From JAAZPT01 sp964544955 (GTDB lineage: Bacteria; Bacillota; Clostridia; Christensenellales; Aristaeellaceae), in NCBI GenBank assembly GCA_964544955.1, contig CAZJEB010000001.1:372001-436000 (forward strand): DNA of 64,000 nt, written 5' to 3'. Below, piece by piece: positions 21,014 to 29,994 of this stretch (within the stretch, counting starts at the first letter, position 1; the number at the start of each line of letters is the position of its first letter). The translations under genes and the position numbers were made by a program. The notes below the pieces were generated by a model. It did not search any database, was not told the DNA's origin, and was given only the letters and a program-made list of their open reading frames with translations.

Positions 21014-21571
21014 TTAATCAGCATAAATTTCTGGTTTTAATACACCAATATCTGGTAAGTTTCTATATTTTTCAGCATAGTCTAAACCGTAACCAACAAC
21101 AAAAGCATCAGGAGTTTCAAAACATGAGTATTCTACCTTTAAATCAACCTTACGCCTTGAAGGTTTATCTAATAGGGCTATTATTTTTATAGAATTAGCG
21201 CCTCTACCAACCAATATTTTCTTTAAATAGTTTAGCGTCATTCCAGTATCAACTATATCTTCTATAATTAATACGTCCCTACCATTAATACTTTTATCTA
21301 AGTCTTTAAGTAGCCTAACTTCACCACTAGTTTTTGTAGCGCTACCATAGCTTGAAATAGCCATATGCTCCACCTCTAGGGGTAGGTCAATTTCCCTAAT
21401 AAGGTCTGCAAAGAATATACTTGCACCCTTTAAAATACAAATAGCAACAGGTTCGCGGCCTTTATAATCTTCCGTTATTGTTTTTCCAAGGCTTTCAATT
21501 GCAGACTTAATCTGCTCTTTTGTAAATAAAATTTCTGAAATATCTTTATAAATAGCTGCTGTTGTTTCCAT
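21014..21571 (-). CDS. hpt: Hypoxanthine(-guanine) phosphoribosyltransferase
   Basis: Purine salvage enzyme joining hypoxanthine or guanine to PRPP. It has 185 residues, the usual size. The PRPP-binding loop 'VLIIEDIVDTGMTLNYL' (about 100-116) and the base-binding 'PDAFVVGYGLDYAEKYRNLPDIGVL' region (given here in parts: DAFVVGYGLDYAEKYR / NLPDIGVL) are intact. The start ATG has a perfect AGGAGG 6 nt upstream and overlaps the end of tilS by 26 bp, so the two are co-translated. No terminator is seen after it. A 7-bp inverted repeat (20964-20970 / 20989-20995) lies downstream without a U-tract. Confidence 0.96.
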   Translation of the reverse strand: METTAAIYKDISEILFTKEQIKSAIESLGKTITEDYKGREPVAICILKGASIFFADLIREIDLPLEVEHMAISSYGSATKTSGEVRLLKDLDKSINGRDVLIIEDIVDTGMTLNYLKKILVGRGANSIKIIALLDKPSRRKVDLKVEYSCFETPDAFVVGYGLDYAEKYRNLPDIGVLKPEIYAD

Positions 21572-23048
21572 ACAAATCCTCCTTATTTAGCCATGGTAAG
21601 TGGCCATTTACTTGAAATATAGTATTTTTAATATCACCATCTATTTTTACATCGTTAGATGATCCAACGCCTACAACCCACAAAACATTATTTTCAATAG
21701 CAATTATAGGGATGTAATCTCTAAACTCAATATCTATTTTTTTATTTATAAAATACTTCTTTAAAGACATTTTCCCTGTCATTCCAAAAGGTCTTATAAT
21801 ATCTTCTGGTTCTTTTTGCCTTACAACAATTTTATTAATCAAGTGGTTTGGTATTGCTTGTATAAGTTTTCCATCGCTTTTTAAATTGTTTTCAATACTT
21901 GCTATTCCACAAGTTCCCCAATTTATATTAACATTTTGACTTAGGGGTGCTTTATTAAAATTTAAACCGTTATTTTGCTTATAATTTGAATGAATACTTA
22001 CATCCGGAGTGCAATGAATGTAATTCATTGATTTCCTAAAAAACAAACCACCTGTAATTTCTATTTTAGTTCCTATAGGTGCATATAATAAATTATATAA
22101 CATAATAGAACTATCAAAAGAAAGTGAATATTCATCATCAACACTAGTACTGGATAGAAGCATATTTTGTTTACAGTTGATAACAAACTGCCTTAATACT
22201 CTTAGTACTATACTTTTATGTAATGTTTTAAGTTTTTCAACTTTAATGTAATAATAAGGGAATTTTGTATATGTATTTGCCTTAATAAAATTATATACTA
22301 TATCACCAAAATATTCCTCATCTATTTGAATAATTTCAGATAATTTTTCTATTGAGCTTCTATATGATGGATAAATATCGGCTATTTGAGGAATAATATT
22401 TAACCTAAGTTTGTTACGAGTATAAATATCTTCAAAGTTTGTTTCATCATCTCTATATTTAATATTAGAATTATTTATAGATTTTAATATTTCGGATTTA
22501 TTAATAGAAATAAATGGCCTAAGTAGTATAGCATTTCCAATTTTTCTATTATCTTTTATTCCAATTAAACCTGATGTGCCTGCACCTCTAAACAGGTTCA
22601 TTAGGAACGTTTCCACATTATCATCAGCATGGTGCGAAACAATCAAAGCATTAACTTTAAAGTGTTTTATTGCATTTTCAAATGCATTATAGCGCGCAAT
22701 CCTTGCCTTGTTTTCTAAACCTTTATCATCTTTATTTAAATGTTTAACATGCTCTAAATAAAGAGGAACATCTAAACTTTCGCATAGGTTTTCAACAAAT
22801 TTTGCATCATTTATAGAATCATTGCCTCTAATGCCATGTTCAACATGAACAGCTGTTAAATTATATTTATATTTTTCTTTTAAAAAATATGCCGAATATA
22901 ATAAGGCAACTGAATCTGCACCACCTGATAAGGCGATGCAGATGTTTTTTTGTTCATTAATTAAATTATATTTTGATAAACAACTATATAACGCTTCGTT
23001 TAAAACGCTAAAATTTTTAATTGTATTATCATGGGGAATTTCAGCCAT
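21546..23048 (-). CDS. tilS: tRNA(Ile)-lysidine synthetase
   Basis: Modifies C34 of the minor tRNA-Ile (CAU anticodon) to lysidine so that it reads AUA instead of AUG. This is important here because AUA codons are very frequent in the window. The 500 residues have the PP-loop 'IALSGGADSVALLYSA' near residue 40, 'VEHGIRGNDS', 'SHHADDNVETFLMNLFRG' and the C-terminal TilS domain with 'IIRPFGMTGKMSLKKYFINK'. The gene starts one base after the stop of the SH3-VanW gene (TAA-T-ATG), without a strong ribosome-binding site, so coupling is likely. It overlaps hpt downstream. Confidence 0.96.
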   Translation of the reverse strand: MAEIPHDNTIKNFSVLNEALYSCLSKYNLINEQKNICIALSGGADSVALLYSAYFLKEKYKYNLTAVHVEHGIRGNDSINDAKFVENLCESLDVPLYLEHVKHLNKDDKGLENKARIARYNAFENAIKHFKVNALIVSHHADDNVETFLMNLFRGAGTSGLIGIKDNRKIGNAILLRPFISINKSEILKSINNSNIKYRDDETNFEDIYTRNKLRLNIIPQIADIYPSYRSSIEKLSEIIQIDEEYFGDIVYNFIKANTYTKFPYYYIKVEKLKTLHKSIVLRVLRQFVINCKQNMLLSSTSVDDEYSLSFDSSIMLYNLLYAPIGTKIEITGGLFFRKSMNYIHCTPDVSIHSNYKQNNGLNFNKAPLSQNVNINWGTCGIASIENNLKSDGKLIQAIPNHLINKIVVRQKEPEDIIRPFGMTGKMSLKKYFINKKIDIEFRDYIPIIAIENNVLWVVGVGSSNDVKIDGDIKNTIFQVNGHLPWLNKEDLYGNNSSYL

Positions 23049-23049
23049 A

Positions 23050-24360
23050 TTATTTTGCTCTATAAACTAAACTTGTTATAACATTTTCAGATACATAGTA
23101 TTGCAACATTATTGGATATGGTAATGTGTTTTCAAATATCATGTTAACGCTTGCTAAACTTCCAGTTGCAGCATCAAAACCCACTGGAGCATAAACAGCA
23201 CCGGACCTGGAGTGTACACGCCTATGTTTTATTAGAATTGGTATTTGAATTAAAGCGTTATATGTAGTTGTATTTACTTGGCATGTACCACCACCAAAGC
23301 CATAATCTACTTTTTTACTAGCAATTGGTGCTTTTTTATAACCAGTTTCAGGCTTATAAGGGCCAATTTCATCATTCATAGAAATGGTTTCTCCAACATT
23401 AATAATTTTACCATTCAACATTTCAGATGAAAGATACATATTATAAACCCTACCAATAATTAAAATGTTACTATTGTGTACTGGAAAGAATGTTGTAAAA
23501 ACTGAAATTAAATCACCAGGTTCAGCTTTATCATAAGGTACAGCTTCAACTAAAGATATTGTATCTTCTTCAGCAATAAGGCCATGCCTTGAGCTCATAT
23601 AGCGAACATGCATCATTCCATTTTTATCAGCTTCTTCAACACCTATAACTGCACCTGCTGGTATAGTTCTATGTATATTATTAGAATCTTCTTGGTCTAT
23701 AAGGGGTGTATCTTTGGCAATAACAGCGGCATATTTATATTTTATAATACCAGGAAATAAATCAGCATAAGGGTTTAAAGCATCATATTGAACAAGATTT
23801 TCATTAGATATATACCCCACACTATTTCCATACCTAATATATGCCCATTGGCCTTTTATTTGTGCGATTTCAACTTGCGCATATTTAGGAACATAATCCA
23901 CAATACGTGTTCTATCGTCTGGTTTTTCATGTATTGGTGTGCTTCTATTAGGCTTTGCTACATAGTTTGCAACAAATTCTATATTATCATCAAAGTCTTC
24001 AACTTCTACAATTTGTACAGAAGTGCTCAAGGCTTCAGTTTGCCCTTCTAAAGCTTCACTAGAAATATCAACTGCAAATTCTTTAAAAAATTGAGATTGA
24101 ACATAGCCTTCAACATTTTTGTATTTAACAAGAAACCAATCCTTTTCAACTTTTAATATTTGAACGGTTGTTCCTGATGGTATACTACCAATCCCCCTTG
24201 CATTAGTATCCATAGCATTTCTAACTTTTAAAGCTTTTGTATTTACCGCTGTATACTTTGTGTTAGTTACTAGTTCTTCAGAAAATGTTGTTGGAATAGC
24301 ACCAAAACAAACTATAAAAACAAGTAAAAGTGAAATTAATTTTTTTGCGTTTTTAATCAT
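23050..24360 (-). CDS. Secreted SH3-repeat / VanW-domain wall protein
   Basis: A 436-residue exported protein. The ATG at 24358-24360 is chosen because AGGAGA lies 4 nt upstream and a clean signal peptide follows at once (MIKNAKKLISLLLVFIVCFG); a longer reading would overlap rarA. After the signal come bacterial SH3-like segments, the first with 'ALKVRNAMDTNARGIGSIPSG' (given as ALKVRNAMD / GSIPSGTTVQILK), the second around 'YIRYGNSVGYISNENL'. The VanW domain follows with 'ISMNDEIGPYKPETGYK' and 'YGFGGGTCQVNTTTYNA'. It probably binds or acts on peptidoglycan. Unlike the other VanW protein in this window, it has no transmembrane anchor or low-complexity tail. It sits between rarA and tilS in a tight same-strand run. 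Confidence 0.87.
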   Translation of the reverse strand: MIKNAKKLISLLLVFIVCFGAIPTTFSEELVTNTKYTAVNTKALKVRNAMDTNARGIGSIPSGTTVQILKVEKDWFLVKYKNVEGYVQSQFFKEFAVDISSEALEGQTEALSTSVQIVEVEDFDDNIEFVANYVAKPNRSTPIHEKPDDRTRIVDYVPKYAQVEIAQIKGQWAYIRYGNSVGYISNENLVQYDALNPYADLFPGIIKYKYAAVIAKDTPLIDQEDSNNIHRTIPAGAVIGVEEADKNGMMHVRYMSSRHGLIAEEDTISLVEAVPYDKAEPGDLISVFTTFFPVHNSNILIIGRVYNMYLSSEMLNGKIINVGETISMNDEIGPYKPETGYKKAPIASKKVDYGFGGGTCQVNTTTYNALIQIPILIKHRRVHSRSGAVYAPVGFDAATGSLASVNMIFENTLPYPIMLQYYVSENVITSLVYRAK

Positions 24361-24388
24361 AAAATCTCCTAAATAATACTTTTTAAGC

Positions 24389-25729
24389 CTAGTTACCAAT
24401 TTTCCTTTTATTGATAACATTCCGCCTAAACATTTGTTTTTCCTTTATATCCCGCTCTTTCCCTTCATTGCTTGGGATATAATACTTTTTATTTTCATAA
24501 CCCTTTGGCATATAGTTTTGCTCAACCAAATGGTTTGGATAATCATGTGGGTAAAGGTATTCACCCTTATCTTCGCCCTTTATTGCATAACTATGGTCGC
24601 ACAAATAATTTGGTACTGCTATGTTTTCACCTAATTCAGCATCTTTTAACGCACTATCAATCGCTAATAAAACACTGTTAGATTTATTTGCTTCGGCTAT
24701 TGCTATTACCGCTTGTGCCAATGGAATACGTGCCTCTGGCATACCTACAAATTCTGTAGCTTTTACTGCCGCATGCGCTTGTAACATTGCTATTGGGTCA
24801 GCTAAGCCTACATCTTCACTAGCATGAACCATAATTCTTCGTGCTATTACTTTAGGGTCAACCCCTGCGTGCAATAACCTTGCTAACCAAAATATAGCAG
24901 CATTAGAATCTGAGCCCCTCATGCTTTTGATCATAGCACTAATCATATCATAATATTTTTGTTTATCAATTCCAATAAGAGGAGTTTGCACACATTCCTT
25001 TGCAATTGATAAATCAATATGTATAATTCCATTTGATTTTTCACTTGTAAGTACTGCTAATTCAAGGGCAGACAGTGCAGAGCGTACATCCCCAGAAGAT
25101 GTTGTAGCAATATAATCAAGAGCATCATCTTCTATTTCAACGTTGAAACTACCTAAGCCCTTTTCCTTATTTTTCAATGCATTTAATATTGCTACACTAA
25201 TATCATCAGCAGATAGTGGTAAAAATCTGAATACTCTACACCTACTTACAATAGCTGGGGTCATTGATGCGCTTGGGTTTTCAGTAGTTGAACCAATAAA
25301 ACGAATTAATCCACTTTCTACTGCTGGTAATATACTATCAGATTGAGTTTTACTCCACCTATGGCATTCATCTAGCAACAAATATGTAGCTTGTGAATAT
25401 CTATATTGCCTTTCCTCAGCCTCTTTTATAACATTCCTTACATCAGCAACTCCAGAAGTTACAGCATTTAACTTAACAAAATTTGCTTGGGTATGTTTTG
25501 CAATAATCCTAGCTAGAGTCGTTTTTCCACAACCTGGAGGGCCGTAGAAAATACTACTTGTTAACGAATCCGACTCTATGGCTCTCCTTAGTAATCTTCC
25601 TTTTTCTAAAAGATGCTTTTGCCCCACCATTTCATCAATGGTATCAGGCCTAATTCTATCTGCTAAAGGTTGATTAAATTTATTTTGAGGATTTAATTTT
25701 GTAAATAGATTATCTTGATTATAATTCAT
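24389..25729 (-). CDS. rarA: Replication-associated recombination protein A (RarA/MgsA)
   Basis: AAA+ ATPase related to clamp-loader subunits that acts at stalled replication forks. The 446 residues carry 'RPDTIDEMVGQKHLL', Walker A 'FYGPPGCGKTTLARII' (about 61-76), Walker B 'YLLLDECHRW', sensor 'FIGSTTENPS' and the C-terminal MgsA tetramerisation region with 'GSDSNAAIFWLARLL' and 'VGLADPIAMLQAH'. A basic tail (RRNVINKRKIGN) ends the protein. The gene starts one base after the guaB stop. Confidence 0.96.
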   Translation of the reverse strand: MNYNQDNLFTKLNPQNKFNQPLADRIRPDTIDEMVGQKHLLEKGRLLRRAIESDSLTSSIFYGPPGCGKTTLARIIAKHTQANFVKLNAVTSGVADVRNVIKEAEERQYRYSQATYLLLDECHRWSKTQSDSILPAVESGLIRFIGSTTENPSASMTPAIVSRCRVFRFLPLSADDISVAILNALKNKEKGLGSFNVEIEDDALDYIATTSSGDVRSALSALELAVLTSEKSNGIIHIDLSIAKECVQTPLIGIDKQKYYDMISAMIKSMRGSDSNAAIFWLARLLHAGVDPKVIARRIMVHASEDVGLADPIAMLQAHAAVKATEFVGMPEARIPLAQAVIAIAEANKSNSVLLAIDSALKDAELGENIAVPNYLCDHSYAIKGEDKGEYLYPHDYPNHLVEQNYMPKGYENKKYYIPSNEGKERDIKEKQMFRRNVINKRKIGN

Positions 25730-25730
25730 T

Positions 25731-27185
25731 TTAGAACCTGGAATAGTTTGGGGCTTCCTTTGTAATGGCTATATCATGAGGGTGACTTTCTGCAAGGCCA
25801 GCGCCAGTAATTCTAATAAATTTACCGTTTTTGCGTAAGTCATCAATTGTAGCTGTACCACAATAACCCATACCAGACCTTAGACCGCCCATAAGTTGGA
25901 ATACTGTTTCCGACAAAGCGCCTTTAAAAGGTACACGCCCTTCAACACCTTCAGGTACTAGTTTTGCTACGCCTTCTTGGAAGTACCTATCACTGCTGCC
26001 TTTTGCCATTGATGCTAAAGAGCCCATTCCGCGATAAACCTTGAATGAACGGCCTTGATAAATTTCTAGCTCACCTGGGCTTTCTTCAACGCCAGCAAAC
26101 AAACTGCCTAGCATTACAGCGTTTGCACCAGCAGCAATTGCTTTAACGATATCACCAGAATACTTTATTCCACCATCCGCTATAATTGGAGTATTAAATT
26201 TAGCGGCTTCATTTGCACAATCTGCAATAGCTGTAATTTGAGGAACACCAATACCGGCTATTACCCTTGTTGTACATATAGAACCTGGACCAATACCAAC
26301 TTTAACACAATCGGCACCCGCTTCAAGTAGCGCGCGTGTTGCATCTGCAGTTGCAATATTGCCTGCAAACAATATACAATTTGGATATTTTGATTTAACC
26401 ATTTCTATAGTTTTTAAAACACCTTTACTATGACCATGAGCGGTATCTATAGACAAAATATCAACATTGGCTTTTAAAAGTTCATCTGCCCTTTCAAATA
26501 CATCACCAGTAACACCGATAGCAGCTGCGCAAAGTAGCCTACCCTTTAAATCCTTTGCACTATTAGGATATTTTTTAGCTTTTTCAATATCTTTTATAGT
26601 AATTAAGCCCCTTAAGTTAAACTCTTCATCAACTAAAGGTAGTTTTTCTATTCTGTGTTGTGCTAGTATTTTTTTAGCCCCTTCAAGTGTTGTACCTACT
26701 GGAGCTGTAACAAGGTTTTCAGATGTCATAACCTCGCCTATAAAACGAGAATAGTCTGTTTCAAAGCGCAAATCCCTATTTGTTATTATACCTACAAGTT
26801 TTTTGCCCCTAACAACAGGAACACCACTTATTCTATATCTAGACATTAGTTGTTCAGCATCAGAAATTCTATGTTCTGGCGTTAATGAAAATGGATCGCT
26901 AATAACGCCATGCTCGCTACGCTTAACTTTATCAACTTGAGTAGCTTGTTCTTCAATAGTCATATTTTTGTGTATTATACCTAGACCGCCTTCACGAGCA
27001 ATTGCAATTGCCATACGAGAATCTGTTACAGTATCCATTGCTGCAGAAAGAAGTGGAATATTTAACTTTATTGAGCTTGTTAATTGTGTTGATATGTCAA
27101 CATCCCTAGGAGTAACATCGCTTGCTTGAGGAATAAGAAGCACATCATCAAAGGTAAGACCTGTTTTTAAAGTTTCGTTTAGCAT
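25731..27185 (-). CDS. guaB: Inosine-5'-monophosphate dehydrogenase
   Basis: NAD-dependent oxidation of IMP to XMP, the committed step to GMP. It has 484 residues: an N-terminal part of the TIM barrel ('GLTFDDVLLIPQAS'), an inserted pair of CBS domains (about 95-205), then the active-site loop 'GIGPGSICTTRVIAGIGVPQ' with its catalytic Cys, 'IADGGIKYSGDIVKA' and the flap region 'YRGMGSLASM'. AAAGGATG precedes the ATG. It lies in the serine hydrolase-guaB-rarA run and is functionally linked to hpt, which supplies IMP and GMP by salvage. Confidence 0.98.
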   Translation of the reverse strand: MLNETLKTGLTFDDVLLIPQASDVTPRDVDISTQLTSSIKLNIPLLSAAMDTVTDSRMAIAIAREGGLGIIHKNMTIEEQATQVDKVKRSEHGVISDPFSLTPEHRISDAEQLMSRYRISGVPVVRGKKLVGIITNRDLRFETDYSRFIGEVMTSENLVTAPVGTTLEGAKKILAQHRIEKLPLVDEEFNLRGLITIKDIEKAKKYPNSAKDLKGRLLCAAAIGVTGDVFERADELLKANVDILSIDTAHGHSKGVLKTIEMVKSKYPNCILFAGNIATADATRALLEAGADCVKVGIGPGSICTTRVIAGIGVPQITAIADCANEAAKFNTPIIADGGIKYSGDIVKAIAAGANAVMLGSLFAGVEESPGELEIYQGRSFKVYRGMGSLASMAKGSSDRYFQEGVAKLVPEGVEGRVPFKGALSETVFQLMGGLRSGMGYCGTATIDDLRKNGKFIRITGAGLAESHPHDIAITKEAPNYSRF

Positions 27186-27211
27186 ATAATAGCCATCCTT
27201 TCAAAATAATA

Positions 27212-28396
27212 TTAATTAACTACTAAATAGGGATTATCGGGTAAGTTTATCAAATACTTATATGTTAGCATGAAAAGCTCCCTAGCCATGCTGTTTGTGC
27301 CATCAATTCTTACAACTTTTATACCATTGTTTAACAAAACCATGGTAACCATATTGTCATAATCAAAAAATGCATCGCAGTATGAGCTGTAATATAAGCC
27401 TTGATGACCAAAAAGATTAACACCTTGTATAATATTATCTTTTATTTCAATTCCTAAACAATAAGGTGTTTCAGCAGTTATATGTAGCTCGCCTTTTTGA
27501 GGTTTGCGCATATTTTCAACCGTTGTTTTTTTAAGTATTTGAGAGTTGTTATAGAAACCATTTCCACTTAAAACACATAGTATTTTTGATAAGTCATCTG
27601 TGGATATCCACAAATTACCAATAACAGTAGAATAGTTTTTTTCGGGGTTTGGATTATTATCCTTTGTTTCGTTAAGATATTGCTCAACTGTTGCAACACA
27701 TGCATCATTATAATACCTTGCCGCAATATTTGTTGATTTTAATTTTTGTGCATAATAGGCTGCATCTATACCCATAGGTTCAAATACATTTATACGCATA
27801 TAATCATCAACGCTTTGGTTAGTAACTTTTTCTATAATAGAGCCTAGTATGCCAAATGCAAAGTTGGAATATTGATACTTTGAACCCGGCTTATTTTGGG
27901 TAAAAGAATTATCGTTAACCCTTGTTGGCCCAATCATTTGTTTAATTGTTCCCCTATTATGTGCCGATCTTGCCGTATCCTGTATTGATGATGTATGGCA
28001 AAGTAGCATTCTTACTGTAATTGGATAGTCAGAATAGTAAGGGTTTCTGATTTTGTAACCAAATATATCACCAATTTCGGAATCTAAATCAATTAAGCCT
28101 TTTTCAACTAGCTGCATTACACCAACCGCTGTAACCATTTTGGATATTGAGGCAATTCTAAATTTAGTAGAATCATCTACTAATTGAGACTTTATTCTAT
28201 AAGAGTAACCATAGTTGTGGGAGAATATTTTATCCCCCTTATAATATACCACATATGAGCCCCCAACAGTATTAAATTTACTAAAAACATCATCAACTTT
28301 TTTAGAAAACTCATTATTAAGAACTTCACCATAAACAGGCAATACAAAAGCAAATATTAAAATAAATACAATTGTTGTTCTTATTGCTTTTTTCAT
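27212..28396 (-). CDS. Exported serine hydrolase of the beta-lactamase class C / PBP4* family
   Basis: A 394-residue protein with an N-terminal signal or anchor segment (KKAIRTTIVFILIFAFVLP). Catalytic motifs: SxxK in 'RIASISKMVTAVGV' (about 81-84), YxN in 'YQYSNFAFGILG', and an HxG in 'NLFGHQGLYYSS' where KTG stands in penicillin-binding proteins. This set is typical of the S12 family (D-alanyl-D-alanine carboxypeptidases, esterases, aminopeptidases), and the substrate cannot be assigned. Its start overlaps the upstream PHP gene by 4 bp (ATGA), so the two are probably co-translated. Location at the wall or membrane surface is inferred from the leader. Confidence 0.87.
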   Translation of the reverse strand: MKKAIRTTIVFILIFAFVLPVYGEVLNNEFSKKVDDVFSKFNTVGGSYVVYYKGDKIFSHNYGYSYRIKSQLVDDSTKFRIASISKMVTAVGVMQLVEKGLIDLDSEIGDIFGYKIRNPYYSDYPITVRMLLCHTSSIQDTARSAHNRGTIKQMIGPTRVNDNSFTQNKPGSKYQYSNFAFGILGSIIEKVTNQSVDDYMRINVFEPMGIDAAYYAQKLKSTNIAARYYNDACVATVEQYLNETKDNNPNPEKNYSTVIGNLWISTDDLSKILCVLSGNGFYNNSQILKKTTVENMRKPQKGELHITAETPYCLGIEIKDNIIQGVNLFGHQGLYYSSYCDAFFDYDNMVTMVLLNNGIKVVRIDGTNSMARELFMLTYKYLINLPDNPYLVVN

Positions 28397-29172
28397 GTTA
28401 AGGATATTAACTCCAAATTTTTTAATGGTTTTATACCTAATGAATTTAGATATTTTTTTGAATTATAATATATTTCACTATCGTTTAAAAATTTTGGACT
28501 ATGTGCATCATACCCAATTACAGTTTTAGCATTAAAATCTGCAACCAATTTCCAAAATTCATCAGAAGGGTTATGGTAGCCATTACCTTTATAATATAAA
28601 GAGTTTAAATTATATTCCAAGGGCACATTTAATTCTTTAGCTTTTTCTATAATTTTTATTGATGCATTTTTATAATCATTATCCATTTTAGGAACAAACC
28701 TTAAAAACAAGTCAGGATGAGCAAGGTATGTAAACATTCCCGTTTCCATGCCCTTAATGCAAGCATAAACATAATCGTTAAAAGTTTTGTCATCCATAGG
28801 TTTTGAGTGCATATACTTTACATTTTGATCAGTTGGATAAAAGTGTATACCTAATATTAAATAATCTAAATTATTTTTTATAAACGTATCCTTTAACCAT
28901 GGCATATATTCAGGAAAATATTCACATTCAAGGCCAATTTTTATACTTATTTTTTTATCATATTTTTCTTTTAACTGCCTTATACTTGCTATATACTCTT
29001 TTAACTGGTCTTCTTCCATCCTCATATGAGATTTAAAATTTATATATGGCCATGGAGTATGGTCGGAAAAGCCTAGCTCATTCATCCCTGCTTTTATAGC
29101 AGCCTTTACATATTCCTCATCACTACCAACAGCGTGCATACATCTATAAGTATGGGTATGATAATTATTCAA
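28393..29172 (-). CDS. HisJ-like PHP-family histidinol-phosphatase or related phosphatase
   Basis: A 259-residue PHP-family protein. 'NYHTHTYRCMHAVGS' at the very N-terminus, 'LGFSDHTPWPY', 'GLECEYFPEY', 'LAHPDLFLRFV' and 'GYDAHSP' supply the expected metal ligands of the HisJ/HisK type of histidinol phosphate phosphatase. No other histidine-biosynthesis gene is nearby, so the substrate might be another phosphate ester. The start is TTG, 5 nt after GGAGG. The gene follows a strong hairpin behind the GntR gene and overlaps the serine hydrolase gene by 4 bp. Confidence 0.82.
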   Translation of the reverse strand: MNNYHTHTYRCMHAVGSDEEYVKAAIKAGMNELGFSDHTPWPYINFKSHMRMEEDQLKEYIASIRQLKEKYDKKISIKIGLECEYFPEYMPWLKDTFIKNNLDYLILGIHFYPTDQNVKYMHSKPMDDKTFNDYVYACIKGMETGMFTYLAHPDLFLRFVPKMDNDYKNASIKIIEKAKELNVPLEYNLNSLYYKGNGYHNPSDEFWKLVADFNAKTVIGYDAHSPKFLNDSEIYYNSKKYLNSLGIKPLKNLELISLT

Positions 29173-29197
29173 TTAAACCTCCATTTTCTACAATAAA

Positions 29198-29228
29198 ATC
29201 ATTGCAACGTATAAAACGTTGCAATGAT
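29198..29228 (-). terminator. Rho-independent terminator after the GntR gene
   Basis: Perfect 13-bp stem (ATCATTGCAACGT at 29198-29210 and ACGTTGCAATGAT at 29216-29228) with a 5-nt loop, directly after the GntR stop codon. On the minus strand it is followed by UUUAUUG. Some read-through into the HisJ-like gene is possible, since that gene has little room for its own promoter. Confidence 0.8.
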
Positions 29229-29229
29229 A

Positions 29230-29922
29230 TTAGTTTGTTTTATCGCGAGATAAAAGTTTTTTGCTTTCTTTTAAGGCCAATACACACATGGCTTTACTTC
29301 TTTCAATATGTTTTTGAATAATTTCTTTTAATTCATCAACTTTTTTATTTTCAACACAACTTAAAATCTCATAATGTTCTTTATGGGCATCATCACGCCT
29401 TGATTCACGAGCTATGCTTAAAGCTGAAAACCTTTTAATATATTCATCTTGACTATTAATAACGCTAATAATTCGGTTTAGCTTAGAAATTCCAATTAAA
29501 TAAGAATGAAATTCGCGCGCTAACACAGAAAGGTTTTCTATTGCGTTTTTTTCAACCAGGTCATCCATTTTATTTAAAAGATTACGCATATAAATTATAT
29601 CTTCACGTGTAACGTTCTTAATAATATAAGGTATTGTTAATAATTCTAAACTATTTCTAATATTATAAATTTCTTCAATATCCTCAATAGTAAAAGCCCT
29701 TACTATAACGCCTCTTCTTACCATATATTCAACAAGGCCATCGCGCTCAAGTTTTCTAAGTGCTTCCCTTAACGGTGTTCTACTAATATGTAGCTTAGCA
29801 GCATACTCAGTTTCAACTATTCTTGAGCCTGCGGGAATTTCCCCTGTGATAATAGCATATTTTAATGTATCATAGGCTATATCTCTAATTGGCTTATTAA
29901 ACTCTTGTTTCTTTATCTCCAT
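29230..29922 (-). CDS. GntR-family transcriptional regulator, FCD (FadR-like) subfamily
   Basis: A 230-residue repressor-type regulator. The N-terminal winged helix-turn-helix is clear: 'ISRTPLREALRKLERDGLVEY' (given as ISRTPLREALRKLE / RDGLVEY) at about 48-68 and the wing 'RRGVIVRAF'. The C-terminal all-helical FCD domain begins at 'IEEIYNIRNSLELL' and probably binds an acidic metabolite through a metal site. The target and effector are unknown, and its immediate neighbours (dnaE upstream, HisJ-like gene downstream) give no obvious regulon. It has its own promoter and terminator, so it is monocistronic. AAAGGGGGTG is the ribosome-binding site. Confidence 0.92.
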   Translation of the reverse strand: MEIKKQEFNKPIRDIAYDTLKYAIITGEIPAGSRIVETEYAAKLHISRTPLREALRKLERDGLVEYMVRRGVIVRAFTIEDIEEIYNIRNSLELLTIPYIIKNVTREDIIYMRNLLNKMDDLVEKNAIENLSVLAREFHSYLIGISKLNRIISVINSQDEYIKRFSALSIARESRRDDAHKEHYEILSCVENKKVDELKEIIQKHIERSKAMCVLALKESKKLLSRDKTN

Positions 29923-29952
29923 AAGCAGGCACCCCCTTTAATAAATGAAATT

Positions 29953-29981
29953 ATTTTACAACAATACTAGGCTTTTGTCAA
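29953..29981 (-). promoter_or_regulatory. Promoter of the GntR gene
   Basis: Minus strand TTGACA (29976-29981), 17-nt spacer, TAAAAT (29953-29958), immediately behind the dnaE stop codon. Confidence 0.7.
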
Positions 29982-29994
29982 AAATAATAAAGTT

